Source: Acidobacteriota bacterium
Lineage (GTDB): Bacteria > Acidobacteriota > UBA6911
Reading direction: 5' to 3'
Assembly: GCA_016929335.1 (NCBI GenBank)
Contig: JAFGIY010000213.1
Location: 19,182 to 83,181, forward strand
DNA length: 64,000 bases
Positions 25,686 through 34,865 of the stretch are shown piece after piece. Position 1 is the stretch's first letter; the number at the start of each line of letters is the position of its first letter. The translations under genes were made by a program, and so were the position numbers. A model generated the notes under the pieces. That model ran no database searches, had not been told where the DNA came from, and worked only from the letters and a program-made list of their open reading frames with translations.

Positions 25686-26684
25686 TTATTCCGGTTTGAG
25701 AGAGCGCTCCATCAGCTGCCGGATTGCTTCGCGAGGTGAAATGAGGCCCTGAAGAATGCATTGAACCTGCTTTGTAATGGGCATCTCTATTCCATGCTTT
25801 TCGGCAAGAGCCACAGCCGCATCGGTAGTTTTCACGCCCTCGGCAACCATTCGCATGGATCCGACGATCTCGTCAAGCTTCCGACCTCTGCCCAATTCGC
25901 TCCCCACGCGACGATTTCTGCTGAGCTCGCCGGTGCAAGTAAGCACCAGATCGCCCATACCTGCAAGACCGGCCAGTGTCTCGCTTCTTGCACCGCAGGC
26001 GCATGCAAGCCGCGTCATCTCTGCCAATCCTCTCGTAATGAGCGCAGCCTTCGGATTATGGCCCAGGCCAAGTCCCTCAATGACTCCCGCCGCAATCGCT
26101 ATGACATTCTTGATCGCCCCGCCCAGTTCGACGCCAATGACATCATCGGATGTATACAGGCGCAGCGATCTTGAAGAAAAGCCTTCCTGAATGGTTCGGG
26201 CTGTTTCCCGGTTTCCGGAAGCCACAACAACGGCAGCCGGATCGCCCCGTGCTACCTCCTGAGCAAAGCTTGGTCCCGAAAGCACCGCCAATTGCGGCAC
26301 GAAGCGCCGGTCTACAGCACTATGGATGACTTCACTCATCCGCATCAGGCTTCCTGCCTCAATCCCCTTGGTCGCGCTTATCAAAACCATAGCCGGGTCA
26401 AGAAACGGAAGCATCTTCTGGCAGACGCTGCGGCAGACGTGCGAAGGAATTGCCGTCACCACAAAATCTGCTCCCTGGATCGCCTGGGAGATAATGGTCG
26501 TGGCCAAAATTCTTTGCGGAAGCTTTATTCCCGGAAGAAAGAGGGTATTTTCCCGATTCACGTTGACAGAGGCGGCGACTTCTTCTTCATACGCCCAAAG
26601 CCTGACGCTATGACCAATATTGGAAAGCGTATGAGCCAGCGCGGTTCCCCAGCTCCCGGCTCCTATGACGGCTATAATTGCCAT
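25686..26684 (-). CDS. gpsA: Glycerol-3-phosphate dehydrogenase [NAD(P)+]
   Basis: A 332-residue enzyme that reduces dihydroxyacetone phosphate to sn-glycerol 3-phosphate for phospholipid synthesis. It begins with the Rossmann motif AVIGAGSWGTALA and carries GGAIKNVIAIAAGV with the catalytic Lys, then NPKAALITRGLAEM, all standard for GpsA. The start is set at MAIIAVIG; a longer frame to 26798 would overlap the neighbouring OmpA-fusion gene without any matching sequence. It follows the PspA/ABC cluster on the same strand after 76 bp and may share its transcript. This would link membrane lipid supply with that cluster, or be chance. Confidence 0.92.
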   Translation of the reverse strand: MAIIAVIGAGSWGTALAHTLSNIGHSVRLWAYEEEVAASVNVNRENTLFLPGIKLPQRILATTIISQAIQGADFVVTAIPSHVCRSVCQKMLPFLDPAMVLISATKGIEAGSLMRMSEVIHSAVDRRFVPQLAVLSGPSFAQEVARGDPAAVVVASGNRETARTIQEGFSSRSLRLYTSDDVIGVELGGAIKNVIAIAAGVIEGLGLGHNPKAALITRGLAEMTRLACACGARSETLAGLAGMGDLVLTCTGELSRNRRVGSELGRGRKLDEIVGSMRMVAEGVKTTDAAVALAEKHGIEMPITKQVQCILQGLISPREAIRQLMERSLKPE

Positions 26685-26760
26685 GACTGGAATTTTGGAG
26701 GTCTGCGACCCCGGAGCGCAACAATTCGCCGTTGCGCTCCAAGGCGACAAAATGTGGATC

Positions 26761-28470
26761 CTATTTTTGCTCCGGCGGAAAGACGCTGATTTCGACACGC
26801 CGGTTCAAAGCCTGATTGTTTGGATCCGCTGTATCGGCAGGCACATCCCAGCCTTTTCCCTCAATACTGAATTTATTGGGATCAAATTTGTATTTTTCTA
26901 CCAAAGCACGACGGATTGCTTCTGCCCTGGCGAGACTCAGTTCATGCACGGCCTGAACGGGAACACGCCCTTTCATGCTGGAATCCGCATGCCCTTCGAT
27001 CAGGATGACGGCCCGCGCGAACTGTCCGGACAGGTGTGCGACCTGCTCCAGCGTAGCATCCACATTCGGGTCATACAGTTTGCCCTGGATCACGTTTCCA
27101 TAATCGTCGCGCCCCGGTTCGTAGGGATTCGCCGAATTAGAGAAAAAGTTTATCCGGATTGTCTGGGTGAGTATCGGAGACTCCGCCGGAATCTTTCTGA
27201 AACTGGACGGCGTGAAAGCCGCAACACTTTCATCTTTCTGATGCGCAAATGCTCCGCTCTTCTGGAGCTTTTTCAGGATGGAGAAATCCATCACCTGGTC
27301 AAAGGGAATCGGCGCATCGATTCTGCCGAGTTCGCGGTAAATGTAGCTGGCGTTTTTCCAGGTCCTCTCAAAATTTGTGGGATTGGAAGAGTTCAGGAAG
27401 AACTGAACGTTTTCCGCAAAATTTGTGGCATGCGCGTCACTGCGCATGGCCATGACCTCTTCCTGTTTCATTCCGAAGGCGTCGGCCATCCATTTGGCTG
27501 CATTCTCCGGGTTTTTCTTCGCGTCGTCCATCCCTTCGAATATGCCGGAGATTAAACCTTCCACGATCTCCGGATGGTCGCGGGCAAAATCGGCACGAAC
27601 GGCATAGACATCGGCAATCAGCTTGTTTGCATCGCTGGTACTGGATAACATGCGCGTTCCGGCGACCCGTTCGGGAATCTTATAGATATCCGGCGCCCAC
27701 GAAACGCACCCGTCCACACGTTTGTCGACCACAAAGGCGGCGGCCGCCTCGAATGCGGTTGCGGTGTATTTCGTTTTAATGTCCGAAGGCCGGAGGCCCG
27801 CGGATAAAAGCAGCGAAGTCAGGTAATACTCGCTCGGCGAGTTCTGGGCCAGGGTGACGGTTTTGTTGCGCAAATCGCCGGCAGATCTGATCGAGCTGCG
27901 GACGACGATTCCATCACCCCCGCTGGACCAATCGATCTGCTGCATGATTCTGGGAGCAGTGCGCGAATCTTTGATCAACTCAGGCGCCAGCAGCACCATC
28001 ATATCCACAGTGCCCCAAAGCGTGTGGACCTCTCCCGCTGCAAAAGCATCGCGTGCCGCCACGGGATCGTCCATAAGCACCATTTCCACACGGAATCCGT
28101 GCTTTTTATAGAAAACACTTTCCGTATTCGCCTTGGTGCCTCGGTTGGCTGCAATAACGGGAAGCCAGCCGGCCCATACGTTATAGCTGAAGCGCAGGAT
28201 TTTTTCTTTTTCATCCCAGCGGTATTGGCTGACACCCTTAACAGCGGGCAACTTATCGGCAGGGATGTACTTGTACTCCTTGACGGTGGTGACGCCGGTT
28301 GTATCGGGCGCTTCAGTCTCCAGTGATTCGGAATCCTTTCCTCCCTGGAAGATCTTTCCGCCTGAATCCCGCTTCATGACTATATAGGATCCAAAACCGA
28401 TCAATCCGATAATCAACGCGATGGATATGATTTTCCCCAACGGCGTTAAGCGTGCAGGCTGGTCAGCCAT
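26761..28470 (-). CDS. Membrane-anchored substrate-binding protein fused to an OmpA domain
   Basis: A 569-residue fusion. Residues 12-32 form one TM segment with no cleavage site, leaving the rest in the periplasm. Residues about 85-400 are an NMT1/SsuA-type binding protein (ILRFSYNVWAGWLPVIAANR, then GEVHTLWGTVDM and LAQNSPSEYYLTSLLLSAGL). Residues about 445-565 are an OmpA-type peptidoglycan-binding domain with IEGHAD, LSLARAEAIRRAL and NRRVEI, so the Asp and Arg that grip diaminopimelate are present. The binding protein would thus be fixed between inner membrane and cell wall, unlike normal mobile ones. It is last in the cluster with an SsuBC-like ABC transporter, AAA+ ATPase and PspA. GGGGG precedes the ATG. 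The ligand is unknown. Confidence 0.88.
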   Translation of the reverse strand: MADQPARLTPLGKIISIALIIGLIGFGSYIVMKRDSGGKIFQGGKDSESLETEAPDTTGVTTVKEYKYIPADKLPAVKGVSQYRWDEKEKILRFSYNVWAGWLPVIAANRGTKANTESVFYKKHGFRVEMVLMDDPVAARDAFAAGEVHTLWGTVDMMVLLAPELIKDSRTAPRIMQQIDWSSGGDGIVVRSSIRSAGDLRNKTVTLAQNSPSEYYLTSLLLSAGLRPSDIKTKYTATAFEAAAAFVVDKRVDGCVSWAPDIYKIPERVAGTRMLSSTSDANKLIADVYAVRADFARDHPEIVEGLISGIFEGMDDAKKNPENAAKWMADAFGMKQEEVMAMRSDAHATNFAENVQFFLNSSNPTNFERTWKNASYIYRELGRIDAPIPFDQVMDFSILKKLQKSGAFAHQKDESVAAFTPSSFRKIPAESPILTQTIRINFFSNSANPYEPGRDDYGNVIQGKLYDPNVDATLEQVAHLSGQFARAVILIEGHADSSMKGRVPVQAVHELSLARAEAIRRALVEKYKFDPNKFSIEGKGWDVPADTADPNNQALNRRVEISVFPPEQK

Positions 28471-28491
28471 ATTTCCCCCTTTTTGAATTAT

Positions 28492-28519
28492 GAATGACGA
28501 ATTACGAATGACGAATTAC
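28492..28519. repeat. Tandem 14-bp repeat (GAATGACGAATTAC x2)
   Basis: Two exact adjacent copies upstream of the OmpA-fusion gene. The core GAATGACGAAT recurs, with its inverted copy, at 31850-31880 within the same cluster. Confidence 0.75.
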
Positions 28520-28604
28520 CCATGGGTTCCCTATTCTTTATTTGCAGACATCGCGAGCTGTCGGCTATTCAGGCGCCCGTTCGCAATCTATCATTCGCCA
28601 TTCG

Positions 28605-29342
28605 CTATTGCTTAGGTCCGATTTCCTTTGTGGGTTCCGGTGTCTCTGCTGAGGCAGGAGTTTGTATGCCCTGGCTTGCAAGAAAATCAGCCAATGCCGC
28701 CTGCTCCAGCGCCTTGCGTTCATTTTCCTTTTCTGCAACTGCATCCAGATTAACCATGTCCTTGGCCACTCTTGCCTTTCCTGCCGACACCTCGTAGCGT
28801 TTCGCCAGAATATCTTCAACGGTCTTCATGGTGTCTCCCAGGTCGCCTACTTTGAAAGCCGCGCTGCCCAAAGCGGCTGCAGCTTCGGCTTGAGCTTCTT
28901 TAATCATGACCTGAGACAGCTGTTTCTCGAGCTTGCGTACTTTTTCTTCGAATTCCTTCTGGGCGACTTTTGCCTGGCGCAGATTTGCCTGATAGGCGTC
29001 TTCCGTTTCCGATAGCTCCTGGGTATCCGCCGTCAGATCCCCCTTCAGTTCCTGGAGTTCGCGTGCCAGGCTTCCGGCTAATTCGAGGTTTCCTGCGCGG
29101 TGGTTTGCCAGAATGCGGCGCTCAAGTTCCTGCGCACGAACGGTTTTCGCTTTAACCTGAGTTTTAAGCCGCTCGGCTACTCCGGCCATGCGAGCCAGAG
29201 CCATATTGTATTGAGCCATTTTATCCCGGAACTCCTGGCGTGCCGCTTCCATCAAAGCTTCGGGATTACGCTCCTCAATACCACTAATGAAAAGCCCCAA
29301 TAAACCGCGGAACAGCCTTCCCAACCGAGCCATAATCGCCAT
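28605..29342 (-). CDS. PspA/IM30-family membrane-remodelling protein
   Basis: A 245-residue PspA/Vipp1-type protein: an amphipathic N-terminal helix (ARLGRLFRGLLGLFISGIEE) followed by long charged helices predicted as coiled coil (EFEEKVRKLEKQLSQVMIKEA and others). These proteins are ESCRT-III relatives that polymerise on damaged inner membranes. The C-terminal tail (SQGIQTPASAETPEPTKEIG) is short and Pro-rich. Instead of PspF/PspBC, its neighbours are an AAA+ ATPase and an ABC importer, which suggests that the ATPase disassembles PspA polymers as Vps4 does for ESCRT-III. The start at 29342 is preceded by AAGGGG; a GTG three codons upstream sits on that site. Confidence 0.9.
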   Translation of the reverse strand: MAIMARLGRLFRGLLGLFISGIEERNPEALMEAARQEFRDKMAQYNMALARMAGVAERLKTQVKAKTVRAQELERRILANHRAGNLELAGSLARELQELKGDLTADTQELSETEDAYQANLRQAKVAQKEFEEKVRKLEKQLSQVMIKEAQAEAAAALGSAAFKVGDLGDTMKTVEDILAKRYEVSAGKARVAKDMVNLDAVAEKENERKALEQAALADFLASQGIQTPASAETPEPTKEIGPKQ

Positions 29343-29443
29343 TTTGCGCACCCCTTTCCAAGCGTCGCTGAAATAAATACGGTTTTAGACCTCTATTGGT
29401 TCGAACCCGGCATTACGACCGATCACCGATCGTCAGGCGACAT

Positions 29444-30097
29444 CTACGGAATTTCATCCCTGCCATCCGTAGTTATCACGGAATGATCCACTACATAGCT
29501 TATCAGCGCTGCAAGTTCCTGTTCCCGAGCTCGCTTATGCCGCCTCCACTCACGCCATTTTCCCTCATCTGCCGCCAGCGCTGCTTCCAGGGCTCTGCTT
29601 TCTTCCTGAAGATCCCGGACTTTTGATTCTATCTCTTCCAGCCGCTTGCGCCGCATTCCCATTCGCGCCTGCATTTTATCGATGATAAAAGCTTCATAAG
29701 AATCCATTGCCTGGTCTCTGGCGACCGCATCCTTTACGATCGTCTCTACCGGAACGCCCTCTGATTTTAACAATTCGAGAACAGATTTCTGTATCTCCAT
29801 CCGAGGCTTGCTGCTCAGAAGCTCACTCGCGAGGATCTGCTTGAGTCTTTCAATGGTCCAATCACTCGGATTTGCAGAAATGCCCGCCGTTTCGTATATC
29901 TTTTCGAAGGGCACGGAGAGTTCAGAGGGGGAATCAGCCAGCGTGCGGATATCACCGGTGTTGATTTCGCCGGCCAGTTCGCGAAGGGAGACGCTTCGGG
30001 TCTGAATTCTGGTGGTCGGCGGCGAACCCGGGACCACGATGGTTTCAAGAATTCCCAGCCGGTCCCCAATTCCCTGCAAAAACTTTACAAAGCTCAT
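29444..30097 (-). CDS. Unknown coiled-coil protein of the PspA/AAA+ cluster
   Basis: 217 residues, no family recognised. No signal or TM segment is seen. Residues about 1-90 are mixed (SFVKFLQGIGDRLGILETIV), about 90-135 helical, and about 140-205 a charged coiled coil (KRLEEIESKVRDLQEESRAL). It ends in an acidic tail. The gene sits two bases after the AAA+ ATPase stop and upstream of PspA, so it is likely made with them and may adapt the ATPase to the PspA polymer. That is inference from order only. Confidence 0.75.
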   Translation of the reverse strand: MSFVKFLQGIGDRLGILETIVVPGSPPTTRIQTRSVSLRELAGEINTGDIRTLADSPSELSVPFEKIYETAGISANPSDWTIERLKQILASELLSSKPRMEIQKSVLELLKSEGVPVETIVKDAVARDQAMDSYEAFIIDKMQARMGMRRKRLEEIESKVRDLQEESRALEAALAADEGKWREWRRHKRAREQELAALISYVVDHSVITTDGRDEIP

Positions 30098-30099
30098 GG

Positions 30100-31830
30100 C
30101 TAAATAAATCTCCGAAGCTCTTCTATTTTCCTATCCAGCTGTTCGGGATCGATCTCGCGAAACCGCTCGGGAAGGAAACGCGAATCCGTGCATTCCTTGA
30201 CCGCCACGAGGTCCATATATTCCAGCTTTAATCGATGGGCGCTTGGCCTGATCTCCTGCAGCACTTCAGTCAGAACTTCGTGCAAGGGGCGTTGCACGGG
30301 AGCCGCAAGCGCCTGGATGCGCAAAGCCCGCACAAGGATGCCTTCAATTTCGTTGCCCCCTATGGCGAGGCCTTTGGGAATATCGGGGATATCCGTTTCC
30401 GCCAGTTGGACTCCCAGTTTTCGGGCAACCGCCAGGAACAGGCTTTTCATCTCTTCCGGCGTTTCCGGCGGAAACATAGGAATATGAACGTCCAGGCGCC
30501 CCTGTCTTTTCAGATCCACTTCCAGAAGATCCGGACGTGATGTTGCAAAAACCCAGATGATTCGCCCGCGGTTTCGCGTATCGGACATTTCCTTTGCAAG
30601 CATCGCGTAGACCCGGCCCGAAAGACCGCCGTCAGAATCGCTCCCTTCCCTCTTCCCGGCTGCTTGATCCGCTTCATCCACAAAAACGACAACCTGTCCC
30701 AGCGCCCGCAAAATGGAAAAGATCTTTTCCAGGTTGGATTCAGTGGCGCCAACCCAGCGATCTCTGAAATTTTTGAAGATCACGCAGGGGATTCCGAGTT
30801 CTCCGGCCCAGCATTGGATTAAAAAAGTCTTGCCCGTCCCGATGCGGCCGGTTATCAGGTAACCCATGGGCAGCGCGTGCAGAATCCCCTGCCTCATCAA
30901 TGTTGCATCCTCTCTCAACCAGGTTTTCACACTTTCGGATCCTGAGAGGTTGTCCAGAGTGAATGTGGATTCCAGGAACTCCAGAAGGCCCTGGCACTCC
31001 TTTTCAATCCTCTCTTTTTTCATCCGCGTCAGCCATTTGGAGGTGATGGGCCGTTCATTTTTGAGGGCACGGGCAAGAACCGTATAGGCTCCGACACGGC
31101 TGAGGCCGGTCAATCGACGGCCCAGCGCTTCCAGAGAAATTTCGCATTTGGATTCGAGGCCCTGAAGACTGGCGGCAGCCAGCATTTTTATATACCCGGC
31201 CATCTCCTGCTCGTCGGGGAGAGGAATATTCAGAGCCGCAGCGTGCGGATTCTCCACCGCAAGGCTGTTTAAATCATGCAGGCCCTCCGCAATAAGCACA
31301 GTAACAACATCTGAGCGCAGGATTGCAGGATCATTGGCCCAGCCCAGAACCTTGATCACATTGGAGCTGAAGGCTCCGCCCAAATGGAGGGGATCGCCTC
31401 GAGGCACGACGAATTCCGCGTACTCAATGATTACGGCAATTTTATGCGGTCCATAGTCCCGCCCGCGCAGTGCCTGAAGGTTGAGAGTGCGAAGCAAATA
31501 CCGGTCAATCAGTTCCATGGCCGCTCCGGGCTCCCGCAGCTGCACCATGCTGGATGCCTGATCTCCCAGAGCGAGCCGGAGCCATTCACTCCAGTCGTCG
31601 GCTCCGCGCGTTGCGCGAATGCCTTTTCCACGGTCATAATGCAGGATTACATCATATTTCTCGAACATCACCTCATCGAGAAATGTACCCAGAGAAAGCA
31701 ATCGCGGCTCCGGCTGACCGGGAGTAATGACGGTATCGAAAACGTTTCCGTGGAGCAAAAATTGCGAAACGGATCCCGACTTGAAGAGATCACGCATTTC
31801 TTCTGCCCATTCCGGCAGCCCTGAACTCAT
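30100..31830 (-). CDS. AAA+ ATPase with degenerate N-terminal half
   Basis: 576 residues, cytoplasmic. The C-terminal AAA+ module (about 295-500) has Walker A GRIGTGKT, a pore-loop-like FRDRWVGATESNL, Walker B VVVFVDEADQA, sensor-1 IIWVFATSRPD and an arginine-rich RQGRLD segment, as in classic FtsH/Vps4-like AAA proteins. The N-terminal 260 residues look like a second, degenerate AAA-type half (HKIAVIIEYAEFVV) lacking a Walker A. It lies between a two-TM coiled-coil gene and the unknown gene, in front of PspA. A remodelling or disassembly role on membrane polymers is the simplest idea. GGGAG precedes the ATG. Confidence 0.88.
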   Translation of the reverse strand: MSSGLPEWAEEMRDLFKSGSVSQFLLHGNVFDTVITPGQPEPRLLSLGTFLDEVMFEKYDVILHYDRGKGIRATRGADDWSEWLRLALGDQASSMVQLREPGAAMELIDRYLLRTLNLQALRGRDYGPHKIAVIIEYAEFVVPRGDPLHLGGAFSSNVIKVLGWANDPAILRSDVVTVLIAEGLHDLNSLAVENPHAAALNIPLPDEQEMAGYIKMLAAASLQGLESKCEISLEALGRRLTGLSRVGAYTVLARALKNERPITSKWLTRMKKERIEKECQGLLEFLESTFTLDNLSGSESVKTWLREDATLMRQGILHALPMGYLITGRIGTGKTFLIQCWAGELGIPCVIFKNFRDRWVGATESNLEKIFSILRALGQVVVFVDEADQAAGKREGSDSDGGLSGRVYAMLAKEMSDTRNRGRIIWVFATSRPDLLEVDLKRQGRLDVHIPMFPPETPEEMKSLFLAVARKLGVQLAETDIPDIPKGLAIGGNEIEGILVRALRIQALAAPVQRPLHEVLTEVLQEIRPSAHRLKLEYMDLVAVKECTDSRFLPERFREIDPEQLDRKIEELRRFI

Positions 31831-31849
31831 TGTCTATCTCCCGGTCTGC

Positions 31850-31880
31850 GAATGACGAATTAGAATCAAATTCGTCATTC
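31850..31880. repeat. 11-bp inverted repeat of the GAATGACGAAT element
   Basis: GAATGACGAAT and ATTCGTCATTC flank 9 bases between the two-TM coiled-coil gene and the AAA+ gene. The last codons of the upstream gene (ITNYE and stop) lie inside the element, so the repeat has supplied its C-terminus. Confidence 0.7.
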
Positions 31881-32735
31881 GTAATTCGTAATCTGCAAAG
31901 CCGGCGGCTCTGACATCAGATCTTCGACAGCGCCGTAGATCTTCTGCTGATCGGTAATCCATTGTGTAGTGCCGCCCAGAGTAGCGGTGACCTGATCAAT
32001 CCGCTTGGAAAGCGTTTCCGGATCGGCAGAAACAACTGCCTGTTCGCGAACCAGTTCCACCTGTTCCTGTATGCGCGTAATCTCGGCATCCAGGAAGGCC
32101 AGTTTTTCTTTTGCTTCGCGGCGTTTATCCAATCGCTGTTGAAGAATATCAACCTGTCCGGTCAGGCTCTTTTTCAGTTCTTCGCTCAAAGGTTCCTTGA
32201 GCCGCGCTTGCAGCTTGTCGATCCGTTCCTCAAGGCCGGCCGACTCATTTGGCCCCCCCGCAGAGCTTCGCAGGATCCGGTTAATAGCCTGGCGCGTCGT
32301 CAGCAAGCGCAGATAAACCCAGAGCAGGCGTCCCAGACCTTCTCCCTGAGCCTGCAATCCCGACGATGGAGCCTGAATCGCCTGCTGCTGTTCCAGAAGC
32401 GTCCAGCAGCGCACTTCGAGTGCACGGTATTTCTGCTGATCCTCGCCGCTCAGCTGCTGTATGAGTGCATTGACCTTTGCCTGCCATTGATTCGTTGTCT
32501 GCAGCCGCTGCGAGGCGCCTACAAATCTCTGGAAGCGCTTGTTCGTCCCAAGAATCCACAAATAGGCCAGTTCGGCGCCCAAGCCGATGACCCAGAAGCC
32601 CGGATTCATCAGGCCCAGCATCGCGAAAATCCCCAGCCCAATCCAGTTGGGCGGCACGAACATGCCGATGGGTCGCGCATTGAATGCCTTGCGAATATAA
32701 TCCCAAATACCGGGATTCACGATTGATCCCTCCAA
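31875..32735 (-). CDS. Two-TM protein with long cytoplasmic coiled coil
   Basis: 286 residues, no named family. Two hydrophobic segments near the N-terminus (about 28-45 and 46-63, IGLGIFAMLGLMNPGFWVIG then LGAELAYLWIL) form a hairpin in the inner membrane. Two coiled-coil regions follow (about 80-125 and 170-235, with DKLQARLKEPLSEELKKSL and EITRIQEQVELVREQAV). This is the layout of a membrane receptor for cytoplasmic machinery such as PspA or the AAA+ ATPase encoded next to it. It lies between the ABC ATPase gene (21 bp away) and the AAA+ gene. The function is inferred from context only. Confidence 0.75.
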   Translation of the reverse strand: MEGSIVNPGIWDYIRKAFNARPIGMFVPPNWIGLGIFAMLGLMNPGFWVIGLGAELAYLWILGTNKRFQRFVGASQRLQTTNQWQAKVNALIQQLSGEDQQKYRALEVRCWTLLEQQQAIQAPSSGLQAQGEGLGRLLWVYLRLLTTRQAINRILRSSAGGPNESAGLEERIDKLQARLKEPLSEELKKSLTGQVDILQQRLDKRREAKEKLAFLDAEITRIQEQVELVREQAVVSADPETLSKRIDQVTATLGGTTQWITDQQKIYGAVEDLMSEPPALQITNYE

Positions 32736-32756
32736 AAGCCGGCATGTCGTCCGGCA

Positions 32757-33560
32757 TTAATTATCCGATACCCTCCTGAAGGCTTCGGTAACAACATAAA
32801 CGGCATTCTTGAAATCAGGCCGCTCTTGCGCAACCAGCGGCGGAATCCCTATCGAGGCCGGGATTGTTTCTCCAATATCATAGGCGATTTGTCCCGGTGC
32901 GTGAGAAAAAATCCACACTCTTTCTCCGAGATATACGGCCTCGGTCACATTGTGGGTTACACATAAGATCGTGGGCTGTATGCGATGCCAGAGATTCACG
33001 ATCAATTCCTGCATTTCCAGACGCGTTGGTTCGTCGAGCGCCGAAAACGGTTCATCCATCAACAGGATTTTCGGTTCCATGACAAGCGATCGGGCAATCG
33101 CCACACGCTGCTGCTGGCCGCCGGAAAGCTGATGCGGGTACTTATTCTTATGCGCCGTAAGTTCAACCTGTTCCAGGATGTTTTCGGCTTTTCTGAGACG
33201 CTCTGCACGGTTTGATTCGAGCTTATCGAGTTCCAGTCCGAATAAAACGTTCTGCAGAACGGTTAAGTGAGGGAACGAACTATACTGCTGAAAAATCATC
33301 CCTCGGTCGCGGCCCGGACCTGTAACCGGCTTCCCATTGACAAGCACTTCACCCTCACTTGGTTTGAGAAAACCGGCAATAAGGTTTAAAAGCGTGCTCT
33401 TGCCGCATCCCGACGGACCGATGATTGTAATGAATTCTCCATGTCCGGGAATATCGTGGATGCTGAAGGTAACTTCATGAATGGCCGTAAATGCACCGAA
33501 GCGTACACTGACATTCCGGAATTCCACTATAGGAGTGGATGCTGAAGCAGTATCCGACAT
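32757..33560 (-). CDS. ABC transporter ATPase, SsuB/TauB type
   Basis: 267 residues. Walker A is GPSGCGKST, the signature is LSGGQQQRVAIARSL, Walker B is ILLMDEPFSALD, and the switch His lies in CVTHNVTEAVYL. This is the nitrate/sulfonate/taurine/thiamine-precursor importer class. The start at 33560 overlaps the permease stop by one base (TGATG); a longer frame to 33611 lies in the permease gene. It powers the permease next door. The matching binding protein is the OmpA-fused one at the end of the cluster, four genes downstream. Confidence 0.93.
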   Translation of the reverse strand: MSDTASASTPIVEFRNVSVRFGAFTAIHEVTFSIHDIPGHGEFITIIGPSGCGKSTLLNLIAGFLKPSEGEVLVNGKPVTGPGRDRGMIFQQYSSFPHLTVLQNVLFGLELDKLESNRAERLRKAENILEQVELTAHKNKYPHQLSGGQQQRVAIARSLVMEPKILLMDEPFSALDEPTRLEMQELIVNLWHRIQPTILCVTHNVTEAVYLGERVWIFSHAPGQIAYDIGETIPASIGIPPLVAQERPDFKNAVYVVTEAFRRVSDN

Positions 33561-34432
33561 CAGGTTTGGCTCCGCCGATAGGGAAAAAGTATTGCTCCAA
33601 GACGTCCCCACAGGAGGTCTGCAATCCAGGCGATCAGAGTTATGATGACGATAACAAGATATACCCGGCCGGACATGGCACGCCTGCGCGCAGTATCGAT
33701 CAGATCCCCCAGGCCTCCGGTTTTTACGACAACCTCGGCCAATACCAGATAGGACCAGCCGATTCCAAACGCCAGCCTCATCGAATGCCAGATTTCGGGA
33801 AGCGCAACCGGCACCAGTACCCTGCGAATGATGAGCCAGCGTGATGCCCCCAGGGTATAGGCAGTGCGCAGATAAATATCCGGCACGGAATCTATGGCCT
33901 TGATAACCATAGGCAAAAGAAAAATGCCGAAAGCTAAGCCAAGAAAGGCCACTTTTTGTTTTTCGTCCAGGCCGAACCAGGACATAGTCAAAGGCACCAG
34001 CGTAGCAATGGGAATATACCCGCTGGCAGTTACTATGGGCGCCATCGTTGCACGCATACTCCCAAATGATCCCATCAGTATCCCGAGCGGCAGCACTATC
34101 GCCAAGCCCAACAGAAAGCCGAGCGCTACCCGCCGCACACTCAAACCGATATGGTCTAAAAGACCACGATTATCCTGATCGCTCGACCTCAAAAGATCGC
34201 CGAGGCTCTGTATGACTTCGGTTGGGCTGGGCAGAATTGTGGGCCCAAAAACCCGTTCCTCAGGAATGCCATGCGTGAGCATCCACCACAGCAGTATGAG
34301 AACCGCGAGCGGGACCATGCCGAGCAAAACGGATACACCCGAGGGGACACGGCCTCGAATTTCCGAAAACCATTTTGGAATCATAGCGTTGACCGTAAGC
34401 AAATTACCCCGAAATCCGGCAACAGTCACCAT
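33560..34432 (-). CDS. ABC transporter permease, SsuC/TauC type
   Basis: 290 residues with about six TM helices and the BPD-type loop EIWHSMRLAFGIGWSYLVLAE, where the ATPase docks. It resembles the SsuC/TauC permeases of aliphatic sulfonate importers. It is the first gene of the seven-gene cluster, and its stop overlaps the ATPase start (TGATG). AAAGGGA lies just upstream of the ATG. The substrate cannot be deduced: sulfonates, thiamine precursors, nitrate and phthalates are all carried by this class, and the unusual partners argue for something tied to the membrane. Confidence 0.9.
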   Translation of the reverse strand: MVTVAGFRGNLLTVNAMIPKWFSEIRGRVPSGVSVLLGMVPLAVLILLWWMLTHGIPEERVFGPTILPSPTEVIQSLGDLLRSSDQDNRGLLDHIGLSVRRVALGFLLGLAIVLPLGILMGSFGSMRATMAPIVTASGYIPIATLVPLTMSWFGLDEKQKVAFLGLAFGIFLLPMVIKAIDSVPDIYLRTAYTLGASRWLIIRRVLVPVALPEIWHSMRLAFGIGWSYLVLAEVVVKTGGLGDLIDTARRRAMSGRVYLVIVIITLIAWIADLLWGRLGAILFPYRRSQT

Positions 34433-34865
34433 AATTCCCTTTGCAGGCCGGGATGCAGCGATTTTTGTCCGCTGCCGGCAATCTGGGATTTATGCTGTTT
34501 ATCGCCAAATTTCAAATACGATTGAATACGTTTAACGGTTCACATGAAACGAGATCGCATCTGGAGCCACAACAAGTCATGCATTAGAATGAAGCCGACC
34601 AGAACACGGTTATTTTTAAAAATGAATTGCCTTCCTCCGGCGGCTAAAAAGCTATAGAAAAAGACTTCGCCAGAATCCTGCCCATCAGGACTGCGCGCGT
34701 GCAACGATTGTACTTTCGCTATGGCTCTAAGACAAGCCGAAGCTTCCGAGCCGCTCCTGCCAAATAATCCTATCTTTTTACGGCAAATCGGCCGATTGCA
34801 TTAGGCGGATAGTATTATGCGCCGGCGCAAAGAATTGGATCCCCAGCCGGCAAGGATCTCGAGCT
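34433..34865. other. Divergent intergenic region with two 12-bp palindromes
   Basis: A 433-bp gap between the permease gene and the S24/S26-type peptidase gene. On the plus side, AATCGGCCGATT (34786-34797) and TGCGCCGGCGCA (34818-34829) are perfect palindromes 20 bp apart, close to the TTG start at 34866, and could be operators. A TATTAT between them may be a -10 box. On the minus side only a weak TTGAAA / TAAATC pair was seen. No coding sequence is convincing. Confidence 0.45.
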
